From NCBI GenBank assembly GCA_020634335.1, contig JACKBY010000008.1:1-64000 (forward strand): a DNA stretch of 64,000 nucleotides, written 5' to 3'. Positions 53,554-62,508 of this stretch are shown one piece after another (the first letter of the stretch is position 1; each line of letters opens with the position of its first letter). The DNA comes from Promineifilum sp. (GTDB lineage Bacteria; Chloroflexota; Anaerolineae; Promineifilales; Promineifilaceae). The notes beneath the pieces were generated by a model. The model was not told the origin of the DNA. It made no database searches and saw nothing but the letters and a program-made list of their open reading frames with translations. Position numbers and translations under genes: made by a program.

Positions 53554-56085
53554 CTAGTTTTCGATAACCAGCGGCAAGTAGGTCTTGAAACCTGTCGATG
53601 TCGATTTCATAAAGGTCGCCGTAATGACGTGATTACGGGTCACCGTCAATTCCTGGGTCGGGTTGGTTCCGCTCAGGTCGCCGCTCCAGCCGCTGAATAC
53701 CCAGCCGTTGGCGGGGTTGGCCGTCAGCGTCACCTTTTCGCCGCAGGCGTAGGTGGGCTTCGCCGGGCTGAGCGTGACTGTGCCCTCTCCAACCTTGTTG
53801 ACCGTCACGGTCAGATTGCCGACCGTGTTGCCGTCCTCGGGCACGATGGGGGCGGCGGTGTTAAAGAAGTAGTCGACGATGGCCGTGTGCTGCGGGATAG
53901 CCTGCCCGCCGGTCGAAGCACCGTGGTTGGCTCCGAACACACCCGTCTTGGTGACCGCCAGCGGAAAGTTGAAGCTGCCGGCGGCCAGCCACGACTGCCC
54001 GTCGTTGGACGACGAGAAGCTCCACTGTGTGCCGACGCGCGTCACACGCAAGTAGGGTGGCGTGGCGTCTACGAAGACGTTGTTGATCACGGCCTTGGGT
54101 TTGCCGTTGTCGAACTGGGCCACGTAGAGTCGATTAGTGGTCCCGTCGAAATGGACTTCGAATCGCAGGAAGTTATTACTGTCTTGTTCCACCAGGATGC
54201 CTTGCATTTGATAGCGTTTCGTGACAGCCGACTCGAACTTGGCGACGATCTCGAAGTTCTCGTTTGCGGTCGGCTGCATGACGCGCACGGAGCGATTGCC
54301 TTCCTGCCAGATGTTGTGCGAAATGCCGCCCGGCACGTTCAGCAAGAGCTGGGTGCCGTTCGTCTGGTAGCTGCCGTCGCCGACGGGGTTCACGAACGTC
54401 CACAGACCGGTGTCCAGGGCGCAAGCGTTGAAGTCGTCGGAGATGGGCGAGGTGGGGTTAGACGTGATGAACGTGGCAACGATGTTTTTCGCGCTGTCCA
54501 TGGTTACGATGGCCGGGTTATCCGCACCCGACAAACTACCGCTCCACCCGGCGAAGATATAGCCCGGCTTGGGTTGAGGCGTCAGCGTGACCTGTTCGCC
54601 ATAGGCATAGAGATTATTCGGTCTCGTCGGGGAGATGCCGACCGTCCCTTGGCCGCTGGTGGTGACCGTCAGTTTGGGCTTTGCGCCGGCCTCGAAAACA
54701 GCGCCGACGTTGATATTTTGCGTGATGTCGAACTCGAGCGGATTCTGATTGCCGGAGAAACTGCCTGTCCAGTTGGTCATCACAAAATTGCCCTGGCCCT
54801 GGGCGCGTATCTGGACCGTCTCGCCGTAATTATAGACCGGCTTATCGGGCGTCACGATGATGCTGCCGTTGGCCGGCTGCTGGACGTTGATGGTGAACGT
54901 CTTGTTGACGATGGGCTTGACCTGGACGTTGCCCCAGCTCACCATGGCGTGGTGGGCCACCAGCACGACCGAACCAGCCGTCGGCTCGCCGGTGTTGCCC
55001 GTGGCCGTGATATACCAATTCGGCGGCTCCGGATCGCCCACGCGCCAGAACTTGAAGCGATAAGTGGCGGTGTTGTCGGCAAACTCGGCCGACTGGACGC
55101 TCAGCTTGAACACGTAGGGGACTTCAAATTCGATTGCCTTGTCGGTCTTGGGGGTGATGATGTCCTGGCCGCCGTTGCCGAGCATCTCGAACTGGGACTT
55201 GCCGCTGGACGTCCAGCGATACCAGGTCAACGCTCCCAGACGCCGCCAGCCGACGAGGGGTTGCGCGCCGCTGCCGTTATCGAAGTGGCCCAGCCAGCGC
55301 ACGATCAGACCCACGCCCGACCCCTGGGTGGAGGCGGGGTTAAGCGAGTGGACGGTGACCGGCACCTCGACTTCGTAGTCGGTCCAGCTCATGCTGCCCA
55401 GCGCCACCAGGCGATCATAACCCGGCAGGACGGTTTCCAATTTTTCATTGTTGATCGACCACAGGCCGTCGACGACCTGGCCGGTCGCGTTTATGCCGGC
55501 CACCGCGTCCCAGTCAAAGGTATAGGGCAGCGGGACGATATTGCCGGCGTCATAGTTGACGGTGACCAGTTGGGTTGTCTGGTTCGTGCCGTCACTGGCC
55601 TTGATCAACACTGTGTTGGCACCGTCGTTCAGATCGGTATAGTGCAGTTCAAGGTTGAAGTCGCCGGCGTTCGCCAGCCGCTGGTTATCCGGACCGATGT
55701 TGACCGTTTGATCGGGGCCATTGTTGAGTGAATATTTGAGCGAGGTTGCCCCGGAGACGTTGCCCAGGATGTTGATCCACTCCTGCGGCGTGCCGGGCTG
55801 GCCAAAGTTTTGCGTATTGCCGTACCAGACGTTGATGCTGGGCGCGGCGGGGGCGTTGGGAGCTTGCGGCTCGGCCGCCGGCTGATACCAGGGAACAGGA
55901 AACGGGTATGGCTCGCCGCCGTCCCACTCGGGAATACTCGAATCGAGCATTTCCGGATCGGTCGGCGGAGGAATGCGACCGTCAAGGCTGGCCTGTCTGT
56001 TCGATTCGGCGAATAAAAATGTGGGTGAGGCCGACAGGATCAGAACGACTGTCAGCATCAACAGAGTAAATCTTGAGTATTTCAT
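53554..56085 (-). CDS. Exported InlB-repeat/DUF1349-like protein (paralogue 5, family B)
   Basis: 843 aa from ATG 56085 (MKYSRFTLL); the frame upstream adds 15 residues before the signal peptide. Same order as the 43864 protein but shorter. A Pro-rich stretch precedes INVWYGNTQNFGQPGTPQ and LKYSLNNGPDQTVN; a LamG-like domain (GLIVRWLGHFDNGSG, VGWRRLGALTWYRW) follows, then two InlB repeats, one DUF1349-like domain (DDFNACALD), one Cys repeat (YACGEKV) and the tail KTYLPLVIEN. It lies 69 nt upstream of the 48556 start, so the two may be co-transcribed. A 700-codon plus-strand frame over it is a shadow. Confidence 0.85.
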   Translation of the reverse strand: MKYSRFTLLMLTVVLILSASPTFLFAESNRQASLDGRIPPPTDPEMLDSSIPEWDGGEPYPFPVPWYQPAAEPQAPNAPAAPSINVWYGNTQNFGQPGTPQEWINILGNVSGATSLKYSLNNGPDQTVNIGPDNQRLANAGDFNLELHYTDLNDGANTVLIKASDGTNQTTQLVTVNYDAGNIVPLPYTFDWDAVAGINATGQVVDGLWSINNEKLETVLPGYDRLVALGSMSWTDYEVEVPVTVHSLNPASTQGSGVGLIVRWLGHFDNGSGAQPLVGWRRLGALTWYRWTSSGKSQFEMLGNGGQDIITPKTDKAIEFEVPYVFKLSVQSAEFADNTATYRFKFWRVGDPEPPNWYITATGNTGEPTAGSVVLVAHHAMVSWGNVQVKPIVNKTFTINVQQPANGSIIVTPDKPVYNYGETVQIRAQGQGNFVMTNWTGSFSGNQNPLEFDITQNINVGAVFEAGAKPKLTVTTSGQGTVGISPTRPNNLYAYGEQVTLTPQPKPGYIFAGWSGSLSGADNPAIVTMDSAKNIVATFITSNPTSPISDDFNACALDTGLWTFVNPVGDGSYQTNGTQLLLNVPGGISHNIWQEGNRSVRVMQPTANENFEIVAKFESAVTKRYQMQGILVEQDSNNFLRFEVHFDGTTNRLYVAQFDNGKPKAVINNVFVDATPPYLRVTRVGTQWSFSSSNDGQSWLAAGSFNFPLAVTKTGVFGANHGASTGGQAIPQHTAIVDYFFNTAAPIVPEDGNTVGNLTVTVNKVGEGTVTLSPAKPTYACGEKVTLTANPANGWVFSGWSGDLSGTNPTQELTVTRNHVITATFMKSTSTGFKTYLPLVIEN

Positions 56086-56315
56086 TTGTGCCCTTACTCC
56101 TTCGCTTCTGTTTACGTTATCGTGCCACACTTACAACTTTTCTTACGAGTGTCGGCCCTTGCTGTTTTTTCACGCTCCCTTACTCCCACCCGACAGGCAC
56201 AAAGAATCACGCGAGAGCTCGCGCGATCTTCGTGCGGTTCGTCGCCGCCTGTTGCTATTCGGTTGTTAGGCCAACAAACTGAGACGTGTACAAACGCCAC
56301 GAAGTATATCAGGCG

Positions 56316-56342
56316 GGCCGGCGGGCTACGCCCTTGCCGGCC
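56316..56342. terminator. Hairpin terminator after the flippase gene
   Basis: GGCCGGC (56316-56322) pairs with GCCGGCC (56336-56342), with an inner GGGC-TAC-GCCC. Begins about 29 nt after the stop at 56371. Confidence 0.7.
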
Positions 56343-56370
56343 GCTTGCTTACAGATCGTTAATTGAGGCG

Positions 56371-57894
56371 CTATTTGCCGGGGCGCAAACGGGCCGGGAC
56401 CAGACGCGGCCAGCGCCGGTCGATCCCCAGCGCCTTGACGGCCAGCTCATAAATCTCGATGACCAGCGCACGCTGCAACACGAGGACGGCGGCAATATAG
56501 ATGATCGCCGCGATCACGATAAGGAGTACGAGCGCGAGGACGTTTTCGCCGCCGGCCAGGCTCACGATTGAGTTCTGAGACAAAAGGACTCCCAGCGCCA
56601 TCAGACCGCCGGCCAGGAAAAAGGGCAGGCTTTCCAGCAACGTTTTCACAGCCGTGCCGGGCAGCACCTGATTTACCTGGAAAACGTTGAAGAGCATGGC
56701 GGCGACGTTGGCCGCGGCCACGGCCGTGGCCGCGCCCATTGCGCCATAGGGGCCGATGAGTAGGAGCAGGGCCGGAATCATAACTGCCAGCAAGACGAAG
56801 CTGGCCGTCAGGTTGCGGCGGGGCTGACCGATGGCCGAGAACAGCGGGGCGGCGTTGGTCGAGATGGGCCGGGTCAGGCCATAGAGCGAGAAGACTTGCC
56901 ACAGCGGAATCATGGGCGTCCATTGCGGCCCCAACAAGACAGGCACCAGGATCGGGGCGGTGATCGCCAAGCCCAGGGCAACGGGCATGATAATGAGGAT
57001 GACCATCCGCGTGCTCAGCAGGTAGGCGCGCGTCAGGCGCGGCTTTTCGTCCTGCATCTTGGCGTAGGAGGGGAACAGCACGTTGCCGAAGACGGACGTG
57101 GTCAGCATGTCGGCGAGGCGCGTCGTCAGCACGAAGGCCTTGTTATAGATACCGACTGTGGCCGGGCCCAGATTTCGGCCGACGATGAAGGTGTCGATCT
57201 GATTCTGGAAATACTTGGTCATCCCGCCGGCCATGCTGGGCAGGCCGTAGTGGAACATGCCCTTGACAATGGGCAGTTCCCACCTCTGGGGCCGCAGCCA
57301 AATCCACGGCCGCGCGAAGGCCCACAGGATGATGATGCGAATGACCTGGCCCAATAGCTGGCCGACAACCAGGCTCCAGGGACCAAAGCCCATAATCGCC
57401 AGTGGGATGGAGATAAGCGTCGACGACAGTTCGACCGGGATCGACGCCAGCCCCAACTGTTTGAACTTGAGATCGCGTCGCAGCAATGCCTCGGGAATGA
57501 TCCACAAGCCGTCGAGGACGATATAGAGCGACATCCAGCGCAAGACGGGAACCAGTTCCTGGCCTCCACCCAGCAGCTCGGCCACTGGGCCGGCGGCCAG
57601 CGCCGCAGCCACCGTAAACAGGGTGCTGGTCAGCATCACGATGACGAAAGCGTAGTGGGCGACCTTTTTGATATCCTCTTTCGTCTGGACAACCGTTGGA
57701 CGCATGCCCATGTCGGTGAAGTAATTGGCCGCGTTCACCATGATCATGGCGAGCGCCATCAGGCCGAAATCCTTCGGCACCAGCAGACGCGCCAGAACAA
57801 TCGCCAGGCCCATGGACACAGGCCGCAGGGCAAAGGTGATGGAGGCCATGTAGATGCCCCCACGAGCCGCTCTGACTTTCAAGTTATTACTCAA
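56371..57894 (-). CDS. Polysaccharide flippase (Wzx/MOP superfamily)
   Basis: 507 aa, about 12-14 hydrophobic helices along the whole chain. The N-terminus (RGGIYMASITFALRPVSMGL) and the FQNQIDTFIVGRNLGPATVG segment are typical of the polysaccharide-transporter branch that flips lipid-linked oligosaccharides. It ends in a basic tail (RRWPRLVPARLRPGK). Last gene of the heptose/galactose glycan cluster; it probably exports the product. A polymerase (Wzy) is not seen in the window. Confidence 0.88.
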   Translation of the reverse strand: MSNNLKVRAARGGIYMASITFALRPVSMGLAIVLARLLVPKDFGLMALAMIMVNAANYFTDMGMRPTVVQTKEDIKKVAHYAFVIVMLTSTLFTVAAALAAGPVAELLGGGQELVPVLRWMSLYIVLDGLWIIPEALLRRDLKFKQLGLASIPVELSSTLISIPLAIMGFGPWSLVVGQLLGQVIRIIILWAFARPWIWLRPQRWELPIVKGMFHYGLPSMAGGMTKYFQNQIDTFIVGRNLGPATVGIYNKAFVLTTRLADMLTTSVFGNVLFPSYAKMQDEKPRLTRAYLLSTRMVILIIMPVALGLAITAPILVPVLLGPQWTPMIPLWQVFSLYGLTRPISTNAAPLFSAIGQPRRNLTASFVLLAVMIPALLLLIGPYGAMGAATAVAAANVAAMLFNVFQVNQVLPGTAVKTLLESLPFFLAGGLMALGVLLSQNSIVSLAGGENVLALVLLIVIAAIIYIAAVLVLQRALVIEIYELAVKALGIDRRWPRLVPARLRPGK

Positions 57895-57967
57895 GGCTAT
57901 ACCTCAAACATCCAATTCGTGAACTATTTAATCCCGACAAGGCCTATCACCCGTCTTTGTGGCGGCT

Positions 57968-59125
57968 TTACGGAAGGCTCCGGTATAGGCTCATGTACTG
58001 CGACGCGATCTCCTCCCAGGTCGGCCCTTCGCGCATGATTTGGGCGTTGGCTCTCATCTGGGTCAGAAGGGCGGGATCGCAGACAAAACGAAGCATGGCT
58101 GCAGCGATATCGGCGGCTGTATTGGATACTAGTAGCCCGTTCTGCTCGTTGACGACCAACTCCCGGTTCGGCGCGAAATCGGTGGCGATGACCGGCATCC
58201 CCAACGCGCGATACTCAATGCCCTTGATCGTCGGCTGGTACTGCCAGTCCGGCGGGCTTTCGGGCACGATGGTCAGGGCGACGTCATAGGCTGTGACCGT
58301 TTCCGGCACACGATCGTAGGCGATGGGCGGCAAGATGCGCACGAATGGAGACAGCCCCCTCTCTTTGACCAGGTTTTGGTAATAACCGTCCGACACGTCG
58401 GGGCCGATGAAGTCAAGTCGAAAGCCGTCGGTTTCGGCCGTCACCAGCCGGGCGGCTTCCAGTATCTGCTCCAGTTTACGGATGCGGGCGATAGACCCTA
58501 GATAGAGAAAGGTAACCGGCTCGCCGCGGCGCGGATGTTGATTGACGTATGCGAGAAACGGATCGTCCACAGCCAGCGGCACGACATCGGCCCAGCGCGA
58601 CCACTCCGGCCCCAGCACCTTGGCCGCGCCCAACGCATGAAGGAAAGTGGCGCGGTCATAGAAGAGGCGACAGTAGAGCACGCGCAAGCCGTTGGCCCAG
58701 GCACTCTTCAGGCGGCCGATGAACCCGCGTCCCTCGCGCTGGGCAATCTGCCGGTAGTCGATGACGAAGCGCATGTGCTTCGGCATGCCCAGCGGCAACA
58801 GCCACACCAGGCGTGCGGCGTTGGGGCAGACGTGGACGACATCAGCATTCTCGCGTCGGAAGAAGCCTCGCAAGCGCAGCATGAACCCCACAAAGGCCAG
58901 CCACTGCCACAGGGAACGCACCAAGGGGATGCGGGCGACGCGGCGTGGCGCTTTGCGCGGCCCTTGAACCCGGGCCGTCAGCACGTCGCCTCGATACCAG
59001 ACGATATCGCCCCCGTCGTCATAGTTGGCGACCAGCGCCTCGTGGCCCTGCTCGCGCAATACGGCCGCTACCTTGGGGTAGTCGGGAAAACTGCGCGAGT
59101 AGAACCAGATGTAGAGGACTTTCAT
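57968..59125 (-). CDS. Glycosyltransferase family 4
   Basis: 385 aa from ATG 59125 (MKVLYIWFYSRSFPDYPK); a longer frame upstream runs into the preceding gene and is rejected. GT-B fold: LYLGSIARIRKLEQIL begins the donor domain, and IVPESPPDWQYQPTIKGIEY with GMPVIATDFAPNRELV is the nucleotide-sugar region. The first E of the usual EGFG motif is replaced by the DWQYQPTIK stretch. Soluble or peripheral. It starts 20 nt after the nucleotidyltransferase stop. Confidence 0.88.
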   Translation of the reverse strand: MKVLYIWFYSRSFPDYPKVAAVLREQGHEALVANYDDGGDIVWYRGDVLTARVQGPRKAPRRVARIPLVRSLWQWLAFVGFMLRLRGFFRRENADVVHVCPNAARLVWLLPLGMPKHMRFVIDYRQIAQREGRGFIGRLKSAWANGLRVLYCRLFYDRATFLHALGAAKVLGPEWSRWADVVPLAVDDPFLAYVNQHPRRGEPVTFLYLGSIARIRKLEQILEAARLVTAETDGFRLDFIGPDVSDGYYQNLVKERGLSPFVRILPPIAYDRVPETVTAYDVALTIVPESPPDWQYQPTIKGIEYRALGMPVIATDFAPNRELVVNEQNGLLVSNTAADIAAAMLRFVCDPALLTQMRANAQIMREGPTWEEIASQYMSLYRSLP

Positions 59126-59145
59126 ACAGTAACCTTTGCCGGCGG

Positions 59146-60159
59146 TCATCGGTCGGCGGGCGTTAGGCGGCTGTCGTCGCCCAGAATGAGCGTTTGCAGC
59201 GCGCCTGTCAGAACAGTATTTGCGCCAATGATCGAGCCTTGCAAGACACAATCGGAAACGGTCGCGCCCGGATCAATGATGCTGTCGGTGATGATCGCGC
59301 GGCGGATGTGCGCGTCGCGGCCGATGGTCGCGTGGGGGCCAATGACCGCGCACTCGATGTCGGCCGAGGGGTCGATGTAGACCGGTGGCACGATAGTCAC
59401 GGTGTCGCTCATGCTCCCCGGCGCGGCCCGGCGACCGGCCGGCCGCTCCAGGATCCGGCGGTTGGCATCCAGCCGATTGGCCGGCGAACCGACGTCGACG
59501 ATGGAACGAATAGGTTGGACGCCGATGCGGTCGCCGCGCTCCAGCATGATCTGGAAGGTGTCGGCCAGAAAGTATTCGCCATTCGTCTGACGGCCGGAGT
59601 TCAGCGTCTGGTCAACCGTTTGCCACAGCGCCCGGCCGTCACGGAACCAGTAGGCTCCGGCCAGCGCCAACCGATAATCGCCCGTTGGCGGCTTCTCGAC
59701 GATGCGCTCGATGAAACCGTCGGGATTGACGGTCAGGCAGCCAAAGTGGCGCGGGTCGTCAATGACCATCGTCTGGAAGACGGCGTCGGCCTGGGGCGCG
59801 GCGTCGGCGGCGATGCGGTCGAAATCGGCCTCGATAATGATGTCACCCAGCAAGACGATGACCTCACCTTCGTCCAGCAGCTCGCGGCAAAGCCAGAGGG
59901 CGTGGGCCTGGCCCAGCGGCTCGTCCTGATAGACGAAGCGCAGGGCCAGATGGCCGTAATGCTCGCGCACCCAGCGCTCGATCTGCTCGCCCTTGTAGCC
60001 CACCACCAGGATCACCTCCTCGGTGGCGACTGCGGCCATGCTGTCCAGGATGTGGCCGATGACGGTGTTATGGCCGACTTGCAGCACGGGCTTGGGGCGA
60101 CTCCACGAATGGGGTCGCATCCGTGTGCCGTATCCGCCCATCAGAACGACGACTTTCAT
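59146..60159 (-). CDS. Sugar-1-phosphate nucleotidyltransferase with hexapeptide repeats
   Basis: 337 aa. MGGYGTRMRPHSWSRPKPVL is the N-terminal nucleotide-binding signature; VLLGDIIIE holds the metal-binding Asp and VEKPPTGDYR the sugar site. The last 90 residues (VIGPHATIGRDAHIRRAII, SIIDPGATVSDCVLQGSII) form a left-handed beta-helix like that of GlmU or archaeal/bacterial GDP-mannose enzymes. In this cluster it could be the guanylyltransferase that activates heptose-1-phosphate (HddC role), but it is larger than usual HddC; a glucose-type substrate is the alternative. Confidence 0.8.
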   Translation of the reverse strand: MKVVVLMGGYGTRMRPHSWSRPKPVLQVGHNTVIGHILDSMAAVATEEVILVVGYKGEQIERWVREHYGHLALRFVYQDEPLGQAHALWLCRELLDEGEVIVLLGDIIIEADFDRIAADAAPQADAVFQTMVIDDPRHFGCLTVNPDGFIERIVEKPPTGDYRLALAGAYWFRDGRALWQTVDQTLNSGRQTNGEYFLADTFQIMLERGDRIGVQPIRSIVDVGSPANRLDANRRILERPAGRRAAPGSMSDTVTIVPPVYIDPSADIECAVIGPHATIGRDAHIRRAIITDSIIDPGATVSDCVLQGSIIGANTVLTGALQTLILGDDSRLTPADR

Positions 60160-60180
60160 GATTGCCTGCTCCGGCGGGAC

Positions 60181-61158
60181 TTAGTGACTGTAGCCATCGG
60201 GATGGGCCTGATGCCACTTCCAGGCGGTTTCGATGATTTGGCGCAAGTCGGGGTATTGCCGTTGCCAGCCCAGATCGCGCACGATGGCGTCACTGCCGGC
60301 GATCAGGACGTCGGGGTCGCCGGGGCGGCGCGGGCCGATCACGGCCGGGATGGCGTGGCCGGTCACTTGGCGCGCGGTGTCGATGACTTCCTTGACGCTG
60401 AAGCCGCGGCCGTTGCCGAGGTTATATTTGCGGCTGCCCCCGTCCAGCGCTCCGAGAGCCAGGATATGGGCCTCGGCCAGGTCGACGACGTGGATATAGT
60501 CGCGCACACAGGTGCCGTCAGGGGTGTTGTAATCGTCGCCGAAGATGGTGATCTTGTCGCGCTTGCCCAGGGCGACTTCGAGCACCAGCGGGATGAGGTG
60601 GGTCTCCGGGTCGTGGTGCTCGCCGCGCTCCTCGGTCGCGCCACAGGCGTTGAAGTAACGCAAGCAAGCATAGCGCAGGCCATAGACGCGATCCATCCAG
60701 TGTAAATAGCGCTCCATGATGTTCTTCGATTCGCCGTAGGGGCTGCCGGGGACGATGCGCTCCGTTTCGTGGATGGGCATGTTCTCGGGATCGTCGAACA
60801 GGTTGGCCGTGGACGACAGGATGAAGCGGCGCACGCCGTGCTCCACGGCGCTCTCCAGCAGATTCAGGCCGTTGACGATGTTGTCGCGGAGGTAGAGGAA
60901 CGGTTTCTCCCACGATTCACCGACGAGCGTGTAGGACGCAAAGTGCATGATGCCGTCGGGCTTGTGGCGGGCCAGCGTGTCGGCGATGGCGCTTTTGTCG
61001 GCCAGATCACCGCAAACGAAGGTTGCCTCAGGATGGACGGCTGCCTCGTGGCCCTGATAGAGATTATCGAAGACCACGACGGACGCGCCGTGCTTGATCA
61101 GTCTTTCGACTGTGATGCTACCGATGTAGCCGGCGCCGCCGGTTACTAATACTTTCAT
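60181..61158 (-). CDS. galE: UDP-glucose 4-epimerase
   Basis: 325 aa. NAD-binding TGGAGYIGSITVERL at the N-terminus; LSSTANLFDDPENM and SPYGESKNIMERYL hold the catalytic Ser and Tyr-x3-Lys; YFNACGATEERGEHHDPETH matches GalE substrate-binding residues. Interconverts UDP-glucose and UDP-galactose for the glycan. Confidence 0.93.
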   Translation of the reverse strand: MKVLVTGGAGYIGSITVERLIKHGASVVVFDNLYQGHEAAVHPEATFVCGDLADKSAIADTLARHKPDGIMHFASYTLVGESWEKPFLYLRDNIVNGLNLLESAVEHGVRRFILSSTANLFDDPENMPIHETERIVPGSPYGESKNIMERYLHWMDRVYGLRYACLRYFNACGATEERGEHHDPETHLIPLVLEVALGKRDKITIFGDDYNTPDGTCVRDYIHVVDLAEAHILALGALDGGSRKYNLGNGRGFSVKEVIDTARQVTGHAIPAVIGPRRPGDPDVLIAGSDAIVRDLGWQRQYPDLRQIIETAWKWHQAHPDGYSH

Positions 61159-61254
61159 GGCTTGATTTATCCTCTTTCAACTAATGGTCAGTGCCGCAGC
61201 GCTGAACTGTCATAACCAATTTGTGAGGATACACAAGCAAGGTTACGGCACGGC

Positions 61255-61809
61255 TTACGGCAAGGGTTTAATCAGGTAGTGTAGCGCGTCGGCGAGGGTA
61301 TCGAAAATCTGGAACGGCGGCAGGCCGGCGGCGGCCGGAAGGCGTTCCTGATCGCGCCCCCGACCAGTGCGCAGCAGGACGGCGGGCATGCCCGCGGCCT
61401 GCCCGGCTCGCACGTCGGTCAGAGCGTCACCGATCATGACCGATCGGGTGAGGTCGATGTCCAATGCCTCGGCCGCCCGCAATAACAGACCGGGCGAGGG
61501 CTTGCGGCAATCGCAGCCGTCGTCCGGTCCGTGGGGGCACATGTACACGGCATCGACCCGCCCCCCGGCGGCGTGTATCACCGCGAGCAGCCGGTCGTTG
61601 ATGGCCGCGGCCGTCTCCAGGGTGATGTGGCCGCGGCCCACGGCCGATTGATTCGTGACCAGCACGATCCGAAAGGGGCAATCACGAACGGCGGCCAGCG
61701 CCTGGAGCGCTTGTGGAAATATCTCCACGTCAGCCCACGAACGGACGTAATTACTGCAATTCTCGATGATGACCCCGTCGCGGTCAAGGAAGATAGCCGG
61801 TTGCTTCAT
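61255..61809 (-). CDS. gmhB: D-glycero-D-manno-heptose 1,7-bisphosphate phosphatase
   Basis: 184-aa HAD phosphatase. Motif I is IFLDRDGVIIENCSNYV, motif II VTNQSAVGRG, and the zinc-binding insert CPHGPDDGCDCRKPSPG is characteristic of GmhB. It removes the C7 phosphate of heptose-1,7-bisphosphate. It starts 13 nt before the gmhA stop region, in the order hddA, gmhA, gmhB. Confidence 0.92.
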   Translation of the reverse strand: MKQPAIFLDRDGVIIENCSNYVRSWADVEIFPQALQALAAVRDCPFRIVLVTNQSAVGRGHITLETAAAINDRLLAVIHAAGGRVDAVYMCPHGPDDGCDCRKPSPGLLLRAAEALDIDLTRSVMIGDALTDVRAGQAAGMPAVLLRTGRGRDQERLPAAAGLPPFQIFDTLADALHYLIKPLP

Positions 61810-61822
61810 CGTAGGACAGGAA

Positions 61823-62416
61823 TCAGCCGCCTTGTGTCATCTCGCGCAACGCCTTGGTGATCAGGTGCTCCAGCATCAGGTGAATGTCCTCCACCTGCTC
61901 GATGCACTCACTGGGCACGTGGAGATGAATATCGACCATCGGCCCCAGCTTGCCCGCGCCGAAGCCGGTCATGCCGATGACCGTCGCCCCGCGCTCGTTA
62001 GCCAGCTCGACGGCTCGCAAAACGTTGGGCGAATTGCCGCTGGTGGAGATAGCCACGACAATGTCGCCGGGGTTGAGCAGATTCGCCAGTTGCAGGCGGA
62101 AGACATTATCGTAGCCGTCGTCGTTGCCATAGGCCGAAAAGATGGCCATATTGTCGGCCATGCCGATCACCTTGTAGTGCGGCCAGGCGTCGTGGCGCGT
62201 GTTCTTGGCCAGGTCACAGACCATATGAGTGGCGGTCGAGGCGCTGCCGCCGTTGCCCATAATGAATATCTGCCGGCCGTCGAGTCGCGCCTGGTGCAGG
62301 GCGTCAATCGCCGCGTGAATCGGTTGGCGGTCGATGCGGTCGAATACGGCCTTCATCTCATCAAAATACCACTCAACACTGGCTGTCTTATCGAATTCCA
62401 CTGTTTGTAACATCAT
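61823..62416 (-). CDS. gmhA: SIS-domain sedoheptulose-7-phosphate isomerase
   Basis: 197 aa from ATG 62416 (the next codon, 62413, is also ATG); 29 residues of a longer frame are unlike the family. MGNGGSASTATHMVCDL and ISTSGNSPNVLRAVE are the two phosphate-binding SIS loops of GmhA. It isomerises sedoheptulose-7-phosphate to D-glycero-D-manno-heptose-7-phosphate. Between hddA and gmhB. Confidence 0.92.
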   Translation of the reverse strand: MMLQTVEFDKTASVEWYFDEMKAVFDRIDRQPIHAAIDALHQARLDGRQIFIMGNGGSASTATHMVCDLAKNTRHDAWPHYKVIGMADNMAIFSAYGNDDGYDNVFRLQLANLLNPGDIVVAISTSGNSPNVLRAVELANERGATVIGMTGFGAGKLGPMVDIHLHVPSECIEQVEDIHLMLEHLITKALREMTQGG

Positions 62417-62508
62417 TGTCCGGTCCTCATAGGGGGTTTGGGGAGATCGAGAAATTGGGGATTGGGCATCAAGATGACTGCCTATCCACAGACGATTGCC
62501 CACTATCT

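Noticed and set aside
53629..55731. A 700-codon open frame on the plus strand
   Set aside because: It lies wholly antisense to the 53554-56085 repeat-protein gene, whose signal peptide, domains and repeats are clear. The frame is a by-product of G+C-rich codon use, and its protein shows no domain. Frames at 46717-48303 and 39457-40344 are the same.
38515..56085. LPXTG, PEP-CTERM or type IX sorting signal for the repeat proteins
   Set aside because: The tails have L-P but no T-G, no following hydrophobic helix and no basic end, and no conserved type IX CTD. They are reported as an unnamed tail instead.
61255..61809. Histidinol phosphatase
   Set aside because: Shares the HAD fold, but neighbours gmhA and hddA and the zinc insert point to GmhB.
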